Assembly: GCA_003448025.1 (NCBI GenBank)
Contig: DLXL01000391.1
Location: 1 to 8,799, forward strand
Reading direction: 5' to 3'
DNA length: 8,799 nt
Source: Saprospirales bacterium
Lineage (GTDB): Bacteria; Bacteroidota; Bacteroidia; Chitinophagales; Saprospiraceae
Shown: positions 6,529-8,799 of the stretch, one piece after another
Layout of the letters: each line of letters begins with the position of its first letter
Numbering within the stretch: position 1 is the first letter of the stretch
The notes under the pieces: generated by a model
Seen by the model: only the letters and a program-made list of their open reading frames with translations
Told to the model about the DNA's origin: nothing
The model's database searches: none
Position numbers and translations under genes: made by a program

Positions 6529-8574
6529 ATGGCTTCCAAAAAAGTAAACAAGGCTACCCTCAAATTTGGTGGCGAAACGATTAGCCTGAGCAAGAGTAAA
6601 ACCCAGGCTGCAATTCGGTACAATCCCGGTATGAAACGGGAAAAAAAGCGCAAAAACACTGAATTGCCTGAACAGATCCGGGACTTCGAGGTGGTAAAGG
6701 TCAGCCGGGGTCTCGATCAGAAACTCGATGCGCTGCGCGCACAGCCGGAGGTGTCGGTAGGCACGCACGTGTGGGTATTCGACGGAGAAGAAGATTCCCC
6801 TATGATCCCTACCGGCTACCTGTATATTGAATTCAAGGAAGGTACGCCTTACGAAAAAGAACAGGCACTCATTGAGGAGTTTCATCTGAATGTGCGCCAG
6901 GTGGTGAGTGCGGATGCTTACCGGGTAACGACAACGCCGGAATCTCCAAATCCTGTGAAATGTGCCATGTTGCTGCAAAAAAAGCGCATCATCAAGATTG
7001 CCGAGCCGGAATTCATGGCCAAACCGGTTACGGGCGATTTCAATCCGCCCACCGGGAAATTCATCGGCAGCCAGTGGCACCATGAAAACAATGGCAATCA
7101 GATTCCCATCATCGACATTCCCAACGCTGTATATGGCACCCACCACTTCAAAAAGGGCGCCGATGCCAAAGTGCGCGCAGCCTGGGATGAATTACAAAGT
7201 CTTGGTTCAAAAAACATCAAAATAGCGGTTATCGATACCGGATTTGCCACCGATCATCCTTCTTTGCGTGGCGATGGTACCAAGATCCGCAATTCCTTCA
7301 ATGCCGCCAACCGAAGCGCCGACGTTTCTCCCTGGTTTCAGGCTTCTGATGGCTCCTGGGGAGTGTTCAGTCACGGTACTTCCTGTGCGGCGGTAGCGGC
7401 AGGCGCATGGGATTCGCAGGGGGTACTGGGGGCCGCACCCAACGCGCGTATCATCCCCATTAAACTCGATGTACTTTCCGACGATGCCATTCAAAAAGCT
7501 TTTGAGCACGCCCTACTAAATGGCGCCGATATTATTTCCTGCAGCCTTGGTTTTCCTAAACCGGTGCCATTGTCTACCTATGTATCCAATTATATCAGCA
7601 GGGTAGCCCGAGATGGTCGAAATGGAAAAGGCTTACCAATCTTTGTTGCAGCAGGCAATGCAAATCCGGCTTCCAACAACCAGCCTCGTCCGGTGAGCGA
7701 TTTTGCCGCGCACCCGGAGGTAATGTGTATTACAGCTTCCAATAGCCTGGATGAATCTTCCAGCTATACTTTTTTTGGCCCCAATACTTTTCTGTGCGCG
7801 CCATCTAACGGTAATGAAGGGGTGGGCATCACCACGGCCACTGTGAGCGCATCCGGAGGTTCACTGGTACATGGCTATACCAGTCGCTTTGGCGGCACTT
7901 CCAGTGCCACACCGCTTACGGCGGGTGTATGCGCGTTGATTCTGTCGGCCAATCCAAACCTTACCCTGGCAGAAATCAAGGATATCCTGAGGCGCTCAGC
8001 CGATAAGATCGGCGGCGGGTATGATCCCAATGGTCGCTCTCCTAAACTCGGCTATGGCAGACTAAATGCCCTGCGTGCCGTGCAAATGGCGATGGGCAAC
8101 AGCGGCAACAGCGGGAGCGGTTCCGGAAGTGGCAGTAATACCGGAGGTAACACGGGCGGCAACACCGGAGGCGGTGGACAAACGGCCAGTCAGCGCGGCA
8201 AGGTGATTTCCAAGTTCCTCAACGTGCGCAGCGGCCCCGGCACCTCCAATCCAAAGGTTGCCGAACTCCTTCAGGGCGACATCGTGAATTTATTTGAAAA
8301 AGTATCCGGCTTCTGGCGTATTGGCACAAACCAGTTCGTGAGCGCGGATTATATACAGGTCATAGCCAACAATGGCGCTCCTGCGCCTGGCGTACGGAAA
8401 GGGAAAGTAACCTCTTCATTCCTCAACGTGCGTACAGGCCCCGCCACCACCAATGCCAAGGTAGGCGAGCTCAAACAAGGCGCACTGGTAACCATCTTTG
8501 AAACCAGCAGCAACGGCTGGCACCGCATCGGAGATGCGAGATGGGTGATAGGTACGAATATTCAGGAGGTTTGA
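6529..8574 (+). CDS. subtilisin-like serine protease (S8) with two C-terminal SH3b domains
   Basis: This 681-residue protein is counted from the ATG at 6529 (MASKKVNK). An in-frame ATG at 6484 lies inside the ACGATG repeat and would add a Ser/Arg-rich repeat-encoded tail, so it is rejected. Residues 1-92 are basic and then mixed. Residues about 94-163 (GYLYIEFKEGT to KIAEPEF) resemble a fervidolysin-type propeptide, and SQWHHENNGN at 181-190 opens the usual pre-catalytic segment. The catalytic triad is complete: Asp236 (IAVIDTG), His282 (SHGTS) and Ser458 (GTSSATP), with oxyanion-hole Asn377 (AAGNA). A Gly/Ser/Asn/Thr linker (about 523-554) leads to two bacterial SH3 domains (about 555-610 and 622-681) that share the FLNVR-x-GP-x-T motif and QG-x(2)-V. 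SH3b domains often bind peptidoglycan or cell-surface peptides. The protein has no visible Sec signal, lipobox or type IX sorting domain, although propeptides and SH3b domains are typical of exported proteins. Its own promoter is not evident; it may be read through from smpB. Confidence 0.95.
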   Translation: MASKKVNKATLKFGGETISLSKSKTQAAIRYNPGMKREKKRKNTELPEQIRDFEVVKVSRGLDQKLDALRAQPEVSVGTHVWVFDGEEDSPMIPTGYLYIEFKEGTPYEKEQALIEEFHLNVRQVVSADAYRVTTTPESPNPVKCAMLLQKKRIIKIAEPEFMAKPVTGDFNPPTGKFIGSQWHHENNGNQIPIIDIPNAVYGTHHFKKGADAKVRAAWDELQSLGSKNIKIAVIDTGFATDHPSLRGDGTKIRNSFNAANRSADVSPWFQASDGSWGVFSHGTSCAAVAAGAWDSQGVLGAAPNARIIPIKLDVLSDDAIQKAFEHALLNGADIISCSLGFPKPVPLSTYVSNYISRVARDGRNGKGLPIFVAAGNANPASNNQPRPVSDFAAHPEVMCITASNSLDESSSYTFFGPNTFLCAPSNGNEGVGITTATVSASGGSLVHGYTSRFGGTSSATPLTAGVCALILSANPNLTLAEIKDILRRSADKIGGGYDPNGRSPKLGYGRLNALRAVQMAMGNSGNSGSGSGSGSNTGGNTGGNTGGGGQTASQRGKVISKFLNVRSGPGTSNPKVAELLQGDIVNLFEKVSGFWRIGTNQFVSADYIQVIANNGAPAPGVRKGKVTSSFLNVRTGPATTNAKVGELKQGALVTIFETSSNGWHRIGDARWVIGTNIQEV

Positions 8575-8628
8575 ACGGTGGACGATGAACGATGAACGAT
8601 GGGGTTGGGTGGGTATTTTGAGTAACGT

Positions 8629-8663
8629 GGATTGTTATGCCGAGTACTCGGCACCTACACAAG
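8629..8663 (-). repeat. REP-like unit, left copy (minus orientation)
   Basis: Read on the minus strand, this 35-nt unit runs CTTGTGTAGGT, then the mini-hairpin G-CCGA-GTAC-TCGG-C, then ATAACAATCC. The tetranucleotide GTAG (CTAC at 8655-8658 on the plus strand) sits at the foot of the hairpin, as in enterobacterial REP sequences. The hairpin is part of a perfect 14-nt palindrome, GCCGAGTACTCGGC (8639-8652). It pairs as an inverted partner with the unit at 8711-8745. Confidence 0.7.
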
Positions 8664-8710
8664 CCAGATTGCGAGAATATCCCATGTCAAAAAGATTGTG
8701 CGTAACCAGA

Positions 8711-8745
8711 CTTGTGTAGGTCCCCCTTACGGGGCATGACAATCC
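8711..8745 (+). repeat. REP-like unit, right copy (plus orientation)
   Basis: This 35-nt unit runs CTTGTGTAGGT, then C-CCCC-TTAC-GGGG, then CATGACAATCC. GTAG is at 8716-8719, directly before the hairpin. The flanks match the left copy at all 11 bases on the GTAG side and at all but one base on the other side, while the stem differs from CCGA/TCGG by two compensatory base-pair changes. The two units in inverted orientation with a spacer resemble a BIME-type REP doublet. Confidence 0.7.
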
Positions 8746-8799
8746 AGCTTACTTTAAATACCCACCCAACCCCATCGTTCATCGTTCATCGTCCATCGT

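Larger units (their letters stand above)
8575..8799. repeat. 225-bp imperfect palindrome after the subtilase, reaching the window end
   Basis: The outer arms 8575-8613 and 8761-8799 are inverse complements at 38 of 39 positions. Each carries four ACGRTGR heptamers followed by GGTTGGGTGGG. The next 28 positions inward (8614-8641 against 8733-8760) agree at 23. Further in are two inverted REP-like units and an unpaired centre of roughly 30 nt (about 8673-8700). The palindrome begins on the base after the subtilase stop codon, and TGA plus ACGG itself reads like part of a repeat unit. The right side is cut by the window edge, so its true extent is unknown. No open reading frame of note lies inside. 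It could influence 3'-end stability or termination of the subtilase mRNA, or be a composite repeat. Confidence 0.88.

Noticed and set aside
8575..8613. CRISPR array or minisatellite
   Set aside because: The heptamers are contiguous with no unique spacers and occur only four times per arm, so a short tandem or inverted repeat is the better description.
8629..8745. Integron attC site
   Set aside because: I see no paired R/L boxes with GTTRRRY/RYYYAAC cores, no integrase and no cassette array. The adjacent genes have ordinary chromosomal layout.
8575..8799. Retron-type ncRNA (inverted repeats flanking structured RNA)
   Set aside because: No reverse transcriptase gene is near, and the structure is better explained by a REP-like doublet inside repeat arms.

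Overview
The window looks like chromosomal DNA of a Bacteroidota bacterium (Saprospiria/Chitinophagia type, an inference). Three things point there: TAnnTTTG-type -7 promoter elements with no clear Shine-Dalgarno sequences, a secreted metalloprotease of the DUF5118-DUF5117-DUF4953 architecture common in this phylum, and Bacteroidota-type subtilase and SmpB proteins. No transposase, integrase, CRISPR array, tRNA or rRNA gene is visible.

Layout. Positions 1-1191 hold the 3' part of a TlpA/ResA-like thiol-disulfide protein that overlaps a class I SAM methyltransferase by an ATGA junction. Positions 1285-1959 encode an unrecognised soluble 224-residue protein. It converges on a large minus-strand zinc metalloprotease (2087-4594), and the gap between them holds a compact double hairpin (2016-2080). 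A divergent gap of about 85 bp then leads to a plus-strand exported serine hydrolase of the beta-lactamase/PBP fold (4679-5938), smpB (5984-6460) and a subtilisin-like protease with two C-terminal SH3b domains (6529-8574). The last 225 bases are non-coding and form one large imperfect palindrome.

How the genes relate. smpB is the only housekeeping gene recognised with certainty; its protein works with tmRNA in ribosome rescue. Three genes encode hydrolases acting on protein or peptide-like substrates. Two of these have signal peptides and are transcribed divergently. The third, the subtilase, has a propeptide-like region but no visible signal peptide. There is no evidence that all these genes form one pathway.

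The most interesting material is non-coding. A heptamer-based repeat (ACGATGR) forms an inverted repeat in the smpB-subtilase gap and recurs as the outer arms of the palindrome after the subtilase, so it brackets that gene. Inside the palindrome are two inverted 35-nt units, each with GTAG at the foot of a small hairpin. The hairpin stems differ at two base pairs in a compensatory way, which is the hallmark of REP/BIME-type elements. The double hairpin at 2016-2080 has the same design with different stems. Together these suggest a family of structure-conserved, sequence-variable REP-like repeats in this genome.
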